Below are positions 35,830 to 48,267 of a stretch of 64,000 nt of DNA, piece by piece (position 1 is the stretch's first letter; the number at the start of each line of letters is the position of its first letter). The stretch is from NCBI GenBank assembly GCA_039707465.1, contig CM077645.1, positions 64,191,350-64,255,349 on the forward strand. Direction: 5' to 3'. The notes under the pieces were generated by a model. That model saw only the letters and a program-made list of their open reading frames with translations. It was not told the origin of the DNA and ran no database searches. This DNA comes from Rhabdophis nuchalis (lineage: Eukaryota > Chordata > Lepidosauria > Squamata > Natricidae). A program made the translations under genes and the position numbers.

Positions 35830-36070
35830 AACCCTTCCCAGAAACCTGCAATTACCTCCTGGAATAAAGAAATCACTGTCGTGATTTGAGAAATAATGGC
35901 TAATGATATGTCTACCAGAAGGAAATGGCGTTATTAATTACCTCACTGTGAACACACCATTTATTGACAGCTTTGAGGGCCATTCCTCCAATTAAGTTGA
36001 CTGGGTAAAGCTTCAATTAGCCCATCTGCACACTGCTGCAGTGCACAAATATGACAGCATTGTCTACCAA
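35830..36070. promoter_or_regulatory. Candidate conserved non-coding element rich in homeodomain motifs
   Basis: Within 240 bp there are CAATTACC, TTATTAATTACC (35931-35942), CCAATTAAG and CAATTAG, plus GCACACTGCTGCAGTGCAC, an imperfect palindrome. No repeat is present. Clustered TAATT cores fit binding by homeodomain factors. Function is inferred. Confidence 0.4.
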
Positions 36071-36316
36071 CAGGTGCAAAAGGAAATTTGAAGGAACAGA
36101 ACGGGGTCTGAAGGTATTGCTCCACACTACACGAGTGCCTCCTCTAAGAAAAATTACAGAAAGAGGGAGGGGGAAGGGGAGGAGAAAGGGAGACAGAGAC
36201 AGAGTGACACAGAGAGAGAATCTCAGTGTAGAACATGTAGAATGAATTTGTTTCTTACAATCTTTGGAATAATTTAGAGAATTTGTCATTTGCCCTAGGT
36301 ATTTTGCAGTACTAAA

Positions 36317-36654
36317 CAGGTAGTTCCCAAGTTATGGCCACAATTTTGCCCCATTTGATGACATTTTTTGGACAGTTGTTAAGTGAATCACTGCAATTGA
36401 TAAGTTAGTAAGCCGGTTTTTAAGTGAATCTAGCTGCCCCACTGACATTGTTCGTCAAAAGGTTGCAAACGGTGATCACATGGCCTTGGGACACAGCAAT
36501 GGGCATAGGTATGAGCCAGTTGCCAACCATCTAAATTTTGATCACATGATCATGATGCTACAAAGGTTGTAACTGTGAAAAATGGCCATAAATCACTCTT
36601 TTCACTAACTTTGAATAGTGACTCAATGAACTGTTGTAAGTCAAGAACTACCTG
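36317..36654 (-). mobile_element. TA-target MITE with AGGTAGTCC termini, diverged
   Basis: Starts CAGGTAGTTCCCAAGTTATG and ends GTAAGTCAAGAACTACCTG. The TA is intact only on the right (36655-36656); the left flank reads AA. Compared with 28781 it lacks part of the AATTTTGGGCTC segment. Confidence 0.85.
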
Positions 36655-37199
36655 TAGATTTAATTCATAAGAAAAGCCCAATTTTTTCTGATCCAGCTCC
36701 CCCATACATAAAATAGATACAGGAAATTGTAAATCTAGCATGGGAATAACACTATGTTTGACAATATTCAGCTCAACTAACGCAGAAAGCTTGCTTAAAT
36801 GGCTATCAATAGAAACCATTTCAGGCAATAGCAAAATTTCAAATGGAGAAGAGCTTGTGATGAAATATAGAGGTCATAGGAAGAAAGTTACTACAGCCTC
36901 AGTTCATTCTCAAGTTTGATCTTTTTATGCAGTCCAAGAAATGCATGAAATAGCACTAAGAGACTGAACTATGAAGTAAAAATTTTATGGGCTAAATATG
37001 ACCTTTACCTACTCTTCCAGGCTTTCCAAAGCTGAGGAACTAGAGGTCATGTAGAAACTCTGGGCAGTATGACAATTGCTGACAATGCTGAGAGCAGAAG
37101 TCTACATCTGTACAGATTGCCCAGGTTTTTATTTGCATATGTTTGAGAGCGGGCATCAGAATTTCATTTTTTAATGTGTGTCAGTATGAAAAAAGGAAA

Positions 37200-37432
37200 A
37201 AGTGGCAATAGCAATAGCACTTAGACTTATATACTGCTTCACAGTGCTTTACAGCCCTCTCTAAGGGGTTTATAGAGTCAGCATATTGCCGCAACAGTCT
37301 GGGTTCTCATTTTACCAACCTTGGAAGGATGGAAGGCTGAGCTAACCTTGAGCCTGGTGAATTCAAACTGCCAACTTGCAGGCAGCAGAAGTAACTTGCA
37401 GTACTTATTTTATATAGGCACTCCTTATAATA
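37200..37432 (+). mobile_element. Interspersed repeat with CAATAG head (snake CR1/L3- or SINE-type)
   Basis: Starts with GGCAATAGCAATAGCACTTA and continues GACTTATATACTGCTTCACA, CTTTACAGCCCTCTCTAAGG, GTCAGCATATTGCC, GGAAGGATGGAAGGCTGAGC and CAAACTGCCAACTTGCAGGC. I know this sequence as a very common squamate repeat but cannot name the family with certainty. Confidence 0.7.
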
Positions 37433-37912
37433 ACAGATTGTGCTATTGATGCTGATTATATAATTTTGTTATTTGCACAAGGATGTCATGATAAGTGTGG
37501 TGTTATTCAATTCTGCACCCCAATCTTAGTTTGGAATATAAAATATAATATTACTGATTTACAATTAGATTAAACATGCGAAGCACTGAAATGCTTCAAA
37601 TCATTTTACCCATTTAAAAAGTATTTTTATGACGAAGCATTCCACATGCACAAATACAGGAAAGACTTGATACTAATAGGTTTTCACAAAGCAGAGTATT
37701 GAATATGGTATGATGGCAATGAGCTTAGCACATAGTTAAAAGCTTCACAAAACACTATTCCACAACATAAACAAATTTTCAAGGGAGTAATCAGTTTATG
37801 TAAACCCACTCAGAAATCATCCAAAGACCATGCATCTTTAGATCTTGCACTACTTCTAATCAAATAATCAAAATTAATTAAAAAGCAACACTGCTATAAC
37901 ATCTGTCTAAAA

Positions 37913-38021
37913 CAGGGGTCCCCAACCTTTGCAACTTTAAGTCTGAAGCACTTCAGCTCCCAGAATTCTCCAGCCAGCAAAGCTCCTTCAGACTTAAAGT
38001 TGCAAAGGTTGGGGACCCCTG
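37913..38021. mobile_element. Fold-back hAT MITE, family B (109 bp)
   Basis: Termini CAGGGGTCCCCAACCTTTGC and its complement; exact 8 bp duplication GTCTAAAA at 37905-37912 and 38022-38029. It is shorter than 14335-14458 because part of the right arm's inner core is deleted. Confidence 0.95.
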
Positions 38022-38300
38022 GTCTAAAAGATTGAAATTCAGCATTTAGGGGGATCCATTATGGCTTTAATGCAGCTGCAAACTAAATCAGAGTACTAGA
38101 TATATCTGGAGGAGAAAAACTATATATAGTTTATATAGATGTTTAACTATACTTTCTAGCTTCAATTATCCAGAGAAAAGAATAACTCAAATAAAACCTA
38201 ATTCAGAATTACCTGATTTTCAAGTGCCCAAGGCCACAAAGGCTGACTGAATGTTGCTAGTTTTAGATTGGAACTGAATGGTTTTTTAATGAGTCATATA

Positions 38301-38679
38301 TAGGTAGTCCCTGAATTATGACTACAATTGAGCCCAGAATTTCTGTTGCTAAGCAAAACATTTGTTAAATGAGTTTTGCCCAATTTTATGACCTTTCTTG
38401 CCACATTTGTTAAGTGATTCACTGCAATTGTTAAGTTGATAACATGGTTATTAAGTGAATGTGGCTTCTCCACTGAATTTGCTTGTTCAAAGGTTGCAAG
38501 AACTGGTTACAGGACGCCAATATACTGCAGCCATCATAAATTTGAGTCAGTTGCCAAACATTTGAATTTTGATCATGTGCTGCAATAGTCATAAGTATGA
38601 AAAATGGTGATAAGTCACTTTTTTGCTGTTGTAACTTCAAATGGTCACTAAAAAAATGTTGTAACTCAAGGACTACCTG
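38301..38679 (-). mobile_element. TA-target MITE with AGGTAGTCC termini (379 bp)
   Basis: Starts TAGGTAGTCCCTGAATTATG and ends GTAACTCAAGGACTACCTG, with flanking TA at 38299-38300 and 38680-38681. Confidence 0.9.
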
Positions 38680-38681
38680 TA

Positions 38682-39825
38682 CACCATTGACTACACATAA
38701 CCACTGAGACAAAACAAATAAATATTATAGACCCTAGAAATAATCACTGATATGAATAGAAGAAAAGACAATCAGAGAAATGTACTCCTTGTTTGGAGAA
38801 GATACGTGCAGTTTAGGAGTTAGGGGAAAATAATGACCCATAGCTTCTAGGTCTTGAAGACCTTTTATTTATTTAACTTCAAGGGTTAAACAAACATTAA
38901 AGATTAAAGAATTACCATATAATATGTAATAATAAACCAGACAGTATACATTTGAAACAAGATAAAATAAACTCACCATGTAGAAGCATAGCACTGAAAA
39001 TAGCCCAAGAAAATTCACAAGAAAGCCATCCAAATGAGGGACAGATTACGAGGAAGGAAATTCCATCGTCACAGTGTCACAAGCCATAAGGTCCGGTCTT
39101 AGGGCTCAGTAAAACAAACTTCAGATGGGAACAGAGATGCCTGACCTCGACAACGATAGACACAAACAAGGCCTGCAACAGAGAGGGCAAACACACATTC
39201 ACATGAGGCATGGTACTAAATATTATCATACTCCTGCTAACATTATAGTGTTGCGTCCTACAGCACATCAAAGCAATGACTAAACATCACTGAAAGTCCT
39301 GATCATCTGATCAACTGCTACAAAAGCTAGAGTAGGAGGTGAAATTAATAATGAAGTGAAACTAAAGATATCCCACACAAGTTCTACAGTAAGTCCACCC
39401 CAAAGGTCCTTTTTTCAAAACGTTCTGAAAGTCCAGTTGCCTCTTGAAAATGCACCTTTGGGACAACCATGACCTGGGTGACTGAGAATCTCCGTAGACA
39501 TTTAGTAAGTCCATCATTATCTTTATTTGAAAGATATGCTTTGGAAATTGAACGTGGCAACCACTGCACCTCTCTTTCCTATTCTGTAAAGAAACCTAAT
39601 GCTTTTCAGTGAGGTAAAAAGAAAAAGGTTGCTTTACTTTTAATTAGTGGATTTCTTAACAGACACTGATAATGGTATGTCAGGGAATTATGCAGCAGGT
39701 GTCCAAATGAAGTCAGAGATGCTGACACAGATTCGTGGTTTTATATAAACAAAATATATTTTACAACAATATATACAGCAAACTAGATACTCAGGCAAAC
39801 AGGAACATCATGAGGTAAATTATAA
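38682..39825. other. Non-coding, possible old retroelement pieces
   Basis: The CR1 copy 3 insertion point is flanked by sequence (39690-39820, 40740-40915) that may belong to one disrupted older element. The evidence is weak. Confidence 0.3.
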
Positions 39826-40734
39826 TGCACTTTATAATGCCTTGGTAAGGCCACACTTGGAATAATGCATTCAGTTTAGGTCACCATGATGTAGAAAAGA
39901 TGTGGAGACTCTAGAAAGAGTGCAGAGAAGAACAACAAAGATGATTAGGAGACTGGAGACTAAAACATATGAAGAACGGTTGCAGAAACTGGGTATGTCT
40001 AGTTTAATGAAAAGAAGGATTAGGGGAGACATGATAGCAGTGTTCCTGTATCTCAGGGGTTGCCACAAAGAAGAGGGAGTCAAACTATTCTCCAAGGCAC
40101 CTGAGGGCAGAACAAGAAGCAATAGATGGAACCTAATCAAGGAGAGAAGCAACTTAGAACTGAGGAGAAATTTCCTGACAGTTAGAACAATTAATCAGTG
40201 GAACAGCTTCCCTCCAGAAGTTGTGAATGCCCCAACACTGGAAGTCTTTAAGAAGATATTGGACAACCACTTGTCCGAAATGGTATAGGGCAGTGATGGC
40301 TAACCCTTTTTGGCTCGCGTGCCAAAAGCGGGGGGAGCACAGGGGAGGTCGTATGTGGGCGTGCCACACCCATAATGCTATGTGCGCGACCACCTGCTTT
40401 TGGCACACAATTTTCACCCTCTCCAGGCTCCAGAGGCTTTCTAGGAGCCTGGGGAGTGTGAAAACAGCCTCCCCCCCCACCTCTAGAGGCTTCAGGAGCT
40501 TCCCTGAAGCCTCCAGAGGGTGAAAAGAAGGCCTAAATCAGCTGGCCAGCACACACATGCACACTGGAGCTGACAGGGCAACGCCTTGCGTGCCCTAAGA
40601 AATGGCTCCACGTGCCACTGTGGCCCCTGTGCCATAGGTTTGCCATCACTGGTATAGGGTTTCCTGCCTAGGCAGGGGGTTGGACTAGAAGACCTCCAAG
40701 GTCCCTTCCAACTCTGCTATTGTATTGTATTGTA
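39826..40734 (+). mobile_element. CR1 LINE 3' fragment, split by a hAT MITE (copy 3)
   Basis: A short 5'-truncated CR1 copy starting near TATAATGCCTTGGTAAGGCC. It encodes part of the ORF2 C-terminal region (39902-40288, METLERVQRR ... SHLSEMV-like end) and is more diverged than copies 1 and 2. Its 3' UTR is interrupted exactly at 40291-40651 by a hAT MITE and resumes at 40652 with the usual GGTTGGACTAGAAGACCT motif and a TATTG-repeat tail ending near 40734. A stop codon (TAG) precedes the MITE. Confidence 0.9.
40291..40651. mobile_element. hAT MITE nested in CR1 copy 3 (361 bp)
   Basis: The terminal inverted repeats begin CAGTGATGGCTAACC and end with a matching GGTTTGCCATCACTG. The 8 bp target GTATAGGG is duplicated exactly at 40283-40290 and 40652-40659. 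Both copies belong to the CR1 3' UTR, so the MITE inserted after the CR1 did. The interior is GC-richer than its surroundings. No transposase is encoded; it would have been moved in trans by a hAT transposase. Confidence 0.95.
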
Positions 40735-40915
40735 AATTACAGAGCACACAGAGCACACAGAAGAAAAAGGTGGGGGGAAAAGGAAACTCTCCCTCCATGT
40801 CCATCGCAACCAATCACAGCGCAGATTGCCTCACACAAAAGTCAGCAATTTGTCAACTAATCAACTATAACTGTGTGTTCTGGCTCACTGCACAACCCCA
40901 CTGCTCCAGGTACTA

Positions 40916-43900
40916 AATTTAAATACCTTAAAATAATAATAATATAATAGATCACCATAAAATAGTTGCAGAAAGTAAACTGAGAGAATAGCAAAATGTG
41001 TTGGCTCTTTTCCAAACTAGTATTGAATAAAAATTAACCAAAGTGACTAATTACTATCAAACTTAAAGTATTGACCATAATGTAAATATAATGGTGATAT
41101 GAACAAATTATTATTGCTACAACTGAAAGTACAACTGTTATTACACTATTACAGATGTTAAAACTGATAGGAAGGCTATAAAAGCTACTGTAAATATGTA
41201 AACCGATACAGAGGGCTGTAAAACTATTTTATATTGTTATGTGTGTCTTGTTTTTTCTGCATTTGTTGTTATTGTCCCCCCCCCCCCTGTTTTTAAAGGT
41301 TAAAATGTTTAATAAAAACTAGTTTAAAAAAGACCACCACCACCCCCACACACACAAAATGTGTTGGCTCATTAGCTACACATCAAATCAGTCTATACTA
41401 GTATCTGAAGCTGAAAGATCACCGCTGTCACTTTCTTTTTCAATAAATTTCTTGTTTTATTTAAACAAAGGAATAGGTTATAAACAGGTTCTGAAACTTG
41501 AAAATTTCTGAAATCGATCAAATAAATCTAGGTGGACCAAGAAAGAACAACTACATTTGCAAAAATAAGCTGAACCATGTCAAGAATAAAGATGTCCCCC
41601 CATGTGCCACTAAGAGCAAACTTTGGTGTTCAATCACAACCTAAGGCTTGTTCATACTCTTAAATTCAATATTTATTTCAAGGAACATGAAAAGCACTTT
41701 GATCCAGTGAAAAGCAACATTACTGCCAAGTGATAATAAGAGTTTCAGTTTCCCAGCACAAATCAATGGATACATCAATTGAGTTTACTTTACTTTACCC
41801 CACATCTAAATTTGTACAGAATTACTCCTGAATAAACCAGGGCTATCAGATTGGTTTTAAAACTATCCAGATGACTACCTGTTGGTGGAACAGAATTTTC
41901 TCAGTAACTGCTTTTCACTTTTAAGAAGCCATTCATAGTTTTAATTGCACAAACAGCATCCCATTTAGCTTAGCTCTTAATTCTTATATCCATTTTTGTT
42001 TGAAAATAAAATGGCACAGGGTTCTTCAATCTTTTTATGGGCATACTTGAAATTTGGAGAACCTAACTTGACTGATACTTTTTATCCATTCACAAAGTGC
42101 CCCTTGTCTAAACTGTAAACAAAGAAAAAAGGGAAATCTCATTGCAATCGTCTGGTAAGTAGAGATGCTGGAAATATGGCACTTGAGAGAGGGAGTTGAG
42201 CAGTTATCTGAATCAGAGTGGAAACAATATGTTCAAAGGAGGGGAAATCTGTGTTTTGGGGATTATGAGTTCACCTTTCTTGTTGATTGACTAATACTCC
42301 ATTCACATAAATACAAATTGCTGAAGACGATATCAAGGTGCTTGCCTCTAAATCTGAACACAAATAGATCAGACCATACTACTGTAGACTCAGAAAAGTT
42401 GTAGGGCATGAAAGTTCTGATTATACAATAAGAATTCTAACTAGAAGCTAACAAAAGCAAAAAAAAACAACAACCACCATGAATACATTGAAGCCATGAT
42501 TGAAAAAAATCTCAAGAATGTCAGTTTACCTGAATACCTAATAATAATGAGAACAGTTTTATTGATGTCTTTTCAAAATGCTTTCCTTTTCCTTATTAAA
42601 AGGAGATTATATGGCACTTAGCAATATTTTATTTTAGATCTCAATAGGAAATATTATTGTGGTTTGCAAACCTGACAATATACAATGCACTCAAAAACAA
42701 TATGATAGTTGCTGTAGAGTCAATTATTGAAAGAATTTTGAGTCAAGATATGACATAAATATCTTTAGTCTACTAACATGGTGTTTTTTAGTTTTGTGTC
42801 CGGAAACCACAAGGAAGATTTGGTAAAATAGAAATGATTAAGTACCCATCATGTTTTTCAAACTTCTTCTAAAAGGGATCATGAAGCTGGCTTGTCAGAT
42901 GGCAGAGCTTTCATCATATCACACGCTGAGCTGCTAATGAAATGATGGGATTGTAGAATTTTAATCATTTGCTGTATAATAGATCTCCTGCATAGAAGGC
43001 TTGCATTATACTGTACCTGCTTGAAAAGTGAGCCTGAAATTAAACCTGCAACGTATTAGTGGAAAAAATGAAGCATATACTTCCATACTTATAAAAAAAA
43101 AGCTTATTCTCATTTTTGGCCCAAATGACATTTTATTGGAGAAGATTTGAGCCTCTCCATTGAAATCAGTATTACAGATATGTAAAATAGAAAGAGACTG
43201 GAGACCCATCTGAATAATTTTGATGCAGTCTTCCTTTTGTGTTTTTTCACTGTTTCCACTCCCCAATCTGTTTAAAACAGTTTTAAGCTAATCAGTTCCC
43301 AGTTGTCTAACATGAGAACATCAGTATTCCTTTCTTATGTCTTGCTCATGGTTTGTCCATTTGGCTGGTGATTTTTCTAAATAAATAAGAATGGTTGCTA
43401 TGGAAAGAGAGATCCAATCCAGTCAAAGATTTTGTACTCTGTTATGCTTAAAAGATTGGTAATTCTGGCATGGGGGAAAATACTGATCCAGTATTTTCTT
43501 CCTCAAGCCTTCCTCAAGAAGCTTGAGGAAAAACAAGGCTCTGCCACTTGGAAAATGGACCAATGACAAATTCTGAAGAGCTTCAATATGGTAAATAGAA
43601 AGGCTGGGTTTTCTGATATTCTAGAGACAGTGCAGCTGAACAAAATATCATTGGCTCAATTGCTCAGCATAATCAGGTCACCCAAATGCTAACCTATTTT
43701 TAGAACTGGGGAAAAAACCTCTTGTGAAAGTATCCTTAATCACACTCATTTCTGGAGAACTAAGTTATTGGCGAAAAACAAAAGCTAGGCTCAGCCTTTC
43801 TCCCCTCATTTTGAATGAGATGAATGTTGCAAAACTTCCCATTCAAGATGCTACTCCATATGTGGAGTATATTGAATAGTCTTGAGATGATATGCTACAT

Positions 43901-45064
43901 TCTGTACCAAGCAGGTTTTAAATACCATAAAGAAATATTAAAGTGCAATTAATTTTGTGAATGCATTCTTGGTAATAATGCACCTCAAAAATAGATATTC
44001 TGCATGCTGAATCATGCAGTTCTGCTCCAAGGATAGAGCTTCCAAATTATACATCATGAGTTCATTATCTTGCTGCCAAAGATGCTGACACCTTGATGTG
44101 GGATTTTCAACCCTGACATGTAAGGTCTTAATTCCTGCCCAACACCTAGAGACAATCAAGGAGCCATAAGCAACCACATCAATGACTAGAGATCACACAA
44201 CCAAAATTGGAGGAATGCATTTTCCTTAAAGTTACTTATCAGATGAGAGACAGGAGGTATGAACAAGTGGGAAAAACTACATTCATAAATATAAAACAAT
44301 GAAAGGCATGAAATTAATATTGTTTTAATATTCAAGGTACCCTCTGTACTAAGCTTCAAGAAAATCTTGGCATATTACTAAATATGTCAGAATGAACCTT
44401 GAGGCATTGCTCTTCCATAAAAAAATATTTGTACAGGCAAGTTGGCATATCACATATATGAATAATATTGTGCCTACTCTGAATATCATTTTGCAACTAT
44501 ATAGCCGAGTAATGGAAGGATACAAAAATGAAATCCATTGGAAAGCCATATCAGCTTGGCCAAATAGCTAATATCCTTTCCCTTTAGCCTTACTTAACTA
44601 ACATGGTACAAATATTTAAGTTTGCATTTTTAAGCTTATTCCCTATAGATACAAACTTGAACAGACGATGAACCCAAAGCGAAACCAAATACCTTAGTCA
44701 CAGCCACAAAATCTCAAGATAAATAGGCAAGTTAAATATATGTCTAACACTATAATGAGTTATTATTCTTTTTTAACATTATAATTAACAATTTTGCAAG
44801 TGAATGTTGATTATTAAACAAAGAAAAAGGTTGTGAAGGCAGAAAGATAGTGAGATCTAGGACAATCCAATGGATCTTATAAAGTAACGTTTGTATGATT
44901 AACTAGTGTCATGGGCAGACGTTATAAATGTGTGGTTTATGTAATGACCTCCTTTTTCACTCTTTGGATAGCTAGGCAGATGATCTGGAAAGGCAAAATG
45001 GTTTGTAAAGCCACAATGCTTATATACACTCTCCAGCTTGTCTTAAAAATATGCATATGATGTT
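40916..45064. other. Non-coding, mostly unrecognised
   Basis: Long AT-rich stretch. Notable: a C13 run at 41277-41289 followed by AATAAAAACTAGTTTAAAAAA at 41310-41330, which might be the 3' end of an L1-like element; a CA/CCA simple repeat at 41333-41357; and a small palindrome CCTCAAG...CTTGAGG at 43501-43528. Confidence 0.45.
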
Positions 45065-45072
45065 CCTTAGAG

Positions 45073-45208
45073 CAGTGCTTCTCAATCTTGTCAACTTCAA
45101 GATGTCTGGACTTCAACTCCCAGAACTCCCCAGCCAGCATTCTCTGGCTGTCGAATTCTGGGGATTGAAGTCCAGACATGTTCAAGTTGACAAGGTTGAG
45201 GAACACTG
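45073..45208. mobile_element. Fold-back hAT MITE, family C (136 bp)
   Basis: Termini CAGTGCTTCTCAATCTTGTC and its near-complement ending GGAACACTG. The inner arms carry GGACTTCAACTCCCAGAA. Exact 8 bp duplication CCTTAGAG at 45065-45072 and 45209-45216. Confidence 0.95.
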
Positions 45209-45420
45209 CCTTAGAGGAGGGAGTTCTCTAAGGAAGAAAGAGATAGTCCAATAGATGTAACCATTCCTTCAGGGGACAAAGTATTTTTCTCTACTACAAA
45301 TATATGTATTGAGGATTTGTAGTCATAGATAATCTGGCAGAGTAACTTTACTAAGCTTACTTAGTGAAAAGATGATGGATATGATACGTCATCTACTTTA
45401 TATGCTTAAATACGCTAGAG

Positions 45421-45554
45421 CAGGGGGGTCAAACTCACGGGTCCTGGGCTGGATGCATCACATGCTAGCCACACCCACTCCCTGTTTAGCAAAGGGGGGA
45501 AAGTTGCGATATTTCACATGAAGACAACAGGTCATCATGAGTTTGATACCCCTG
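45421..45554. mobile_element. hAT MITE, 134 bp
   Basis: Termini CAGGGGGGTCAAACTC and GAGTTTGATACCCCTG. Target duplication CGCTAGAG (45413-45420) and CACTAGAG (45555-45562), one mismatch. Same family as 3157-3262. Confidence 0.92.
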
Positions 45555-45562
45555 CACTAGAG

Positions 45563-46356
45563 AAAAGATATTGCTACAGAATTTTTTTGGGGGGAGACTA
45601 GGATACTAGCTAATAAATTGAACATCTGGGTATCTAAATAAGATTTTTCAAAATGTACAGAAGTTTCCTAGATGGTCTAAAAATATTTAATTATTCATAC
45701 AATTTAATATAACAAACACACCGTTACAATATTAAGCTACATCTTATTTTTTTCCCCCTTAAACACCTGGACTGACAAGTTAACAAAGCAGAATTTTTCC
45801 TATTCATCATGAAATTCTAGCCCCTTGTTCTGCAAGTAAATAGCTAACATAGATATAATCTGAGCAACCATGGATTTTGCAAATTATAGGAGTAGTGAGG
45901 TATACAAGGATTCTTTCAAAAAGAAACAGTATAGGAGGACATGAGTAAGCATTTAAATTACACGTCTCTCTTCAAGGGGAAAAACATTTGTAATAGGATT
46001 TTTAAAAAATAAAAAATTCCCGAATTCTAGAACTACAGAAGTAAGGATGTTAGTATGCCAAAGTAAGCTCTCTGTGATATTTTGCTATAAAAAGATGTTC
46101 CAGGTCTTGCTGCCTGGGGTTTGAACATCTTATTTCCAAGTATTATATTTGTAGAGACTCTAAAAATCTGTCTCTATGTCAACATGAATTATCTTCTGCC
46201 TCAGCACGCCTTTAAAAAAAATAATACCTCCTCCTCGGAAAAGCACTCTAGCGTAAGCCTGACATAAGGCATCTTTTCCTCTACCTTCCGGATCCATTTG
46301 AAAGCAATGCTAGTTTTATAGAGCTTAGGCCACAAAGATAAAAACTCATCAACAAT
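45563..46356. other. Non-coding, nothing recognised
   Basis: No identifiable repeat or exon. Confidence 0.55.
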
Positions 46357-46358
46357 TA

Positions 46359-46720
46359 CAGGTAGTCCTCCATTTACAACAGTTTAGTGACTGTTCCAAG
46401 TTACAATGGCACTGAAAAAATATGGCCATTTTTCACAGTTACAACTTTTGCAGCATCCTATGATCATGAGATCAAAATTCAGATGCTTGGTAACTGATTC
46501 ATATTTATTTTGGTTGCAGTATTCCAGGGTGATGTGATCCCCTTTTGTGACTTTCTGACAAGCAAAGTTAATGGGAAGCCACGTTCACCTAACAACCAGG
46601 TTACTAACTTAAGAACTACAGTGATTCACTTAACAAATGTGGCAAAAAAGGTTAGAAAATGTCTCATTTAACAATAGAAATTTTGGGTTCAATTGTGGTT
46701 GTAAGTCAAGGACTCTATCA
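46359..46720 (+). mobile_element. TA-target MITE with AGGTAGTCC termini, right end decayed
   Basis: Starts CAGGTAGTCCTCCATTTAC after TA (46357-46358). The right end GTCAAGGACTCTATCA is mutated, so the last ~10 bases are approximate. Same orientation as 28781. Confidence 0.85.
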
Positions 46721-46814
46721 GTCCGGATTTGAAAATATTCGAATACATTTTCTATTGATAGAATTTCCTTTAAAATTTGCATTGCACCATTTATTGTCTA
46801 AATCTAATTCTATG

Positions 46815-47035
46815 CCAATTTAGTGTAGTGATTAGCGTGCTGGATTAGCAATTGGCAAACCATGCATTTCCTTAGGCATGATCACCAGAAGGATGACTTT
46901 GGGTCAGTCATTCCTTCTTAGTTCAACCACTTCTTAGAGTTGTTGAGGGGGAAAACAGGAAGTGGTTAACATTAACTAGAATGTTGCCTTAAATTACAGA
47001 AAAATAAAGATGGGATAAAAACTAAATCATGTACT
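46815..47035 (+). mobile_element. tRNA-derived SINE (second family)
   Basis: The head TTTAGTGTAGTGATTAGCGTGC is A-box-like. It is followed by TTTCCTTAGGCATGATCACC, ACTTTGGGTCAGTCATTCC, CTTAGAGTTGTTGAGGGGG and a 3' part ending AGATGGGATAAAAAC, the usual layout of a snake tRNA SINE with a GGGATAAAAA tail. Strongly diverged. Confidence 0.65.
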
Positions 47036-48124
47036 ATTCTATACTTTATCAACTCATTAAAAAGAGTACAGAAGTGAGAAAACATTCTGAATTAAAACAC
47101 TGTTGACATTAATTGATAAGTATTTTACATCATTTTCACTTTGAACACTTCCAGGTCTCTTCAAATAATTAATATTTTAAAAAAGAAAAAATAATTGAGC
47201 CAATTAAGGGCCCAACATTTGGAAATTAAGGAAACTCAAAGTATAAATTGCAGCAGTATTTCTGTTCTATCTACCTCTAAATTCCACTTCTCTTTTTATG
47301 TATATTTCAAAGGAGTGAAGTTTGTATAGTAGTGTAGGGTTTTGTTTGGATCAGAAAAAATAACCCCATCTGAAGACAAAACCGGTAACAATTTTGATCT
47401 CTGAGGAATGAAAACTTTTGCAACTCACATTTCTTTATATCAGTAATAATTATATCAAATTCAAAATATTATCTGTGGGGTGTGTGAGTGTGTGCATGCA
47501 TGCATGCTGTGTAATATCCATGAAGACAGAGCATTGCCTTTAAATGTGGTTTGAGGGGTTCATCATAGGTTTGGTTTTCTAAATAAAGTTATCCTGCATT
47601 TTAATTATATTCACAAATATTCCAAATGCACAAATATTCTTTGTGCAATTGAGCCAAATTATATTGGTATGTGTATGTACAGGACATTGCTTTGGGTCTC
47701 ATCATGCTTTCTTATCACGTTCCTCAAAATACAAATAAATTAGACAAGAAGTTGATATTTTGTAGAGTATGTCCCACCAGGTGATATTGGCATAAAAAGA
47801 TTGCTATAAAGACTTTTATAGCAATATGTCTGGCTTAATGACATTATCATATTGCAGCAATATCACAGTAACTCTGCAATTTCATTTTTAGAAAATCTCC
47901 CCCAAAACATTTTACTACATAACACAGAAATAAATGTTATATACTGAATGCCAGTTTCATTAATGCAGATATGCAAGGGAAATGTACTTATACTTGGTAA
48001 AATAAGACACTGAATAAAAATAAAATGAATAGTGTTGCCTATGGAGACCATAGGGAGCAAAATATAGGAGAAAACAATGATATTATCTGAACAAAATTTG
48101 AATCTTGGTCTGTGGAAGTAGTTA
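47036..48124. other. Non-coding, nothing recognised
   Basis: AT-rich with a short TG/GCAT-type repeat at 47478-47510. Confidence 0.55.
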
Positions 48125-48183
48125 TTGCTGATATAAGCGAGTGCTTTTTTTTTTTTTTTTTGCTTGCTGATATAAGCAAGTGC
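48125..48183. repeat. 20 bp direct repeat flanking a poly(T) tract
   Basis: TTGCTGATATAAGCGAGTGC (48125-48144) and TTGCTGATATAAGCAAGTGC (48164-48183) differ at one base and flank 17 T residues plus GC. This resembles a target-site duplication around a bare poly(A) insertion, or a tandem duplication with slippage. Confidence 0.85.
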
Positions 48184-48267
48184 CTCAGAACAATGGAGTT
48201 CTGACATTAGTTATAATGGAGGCGATAATGCAGACTATTTTAAAGAGTTTATTTTTCTGGAGTGTTT

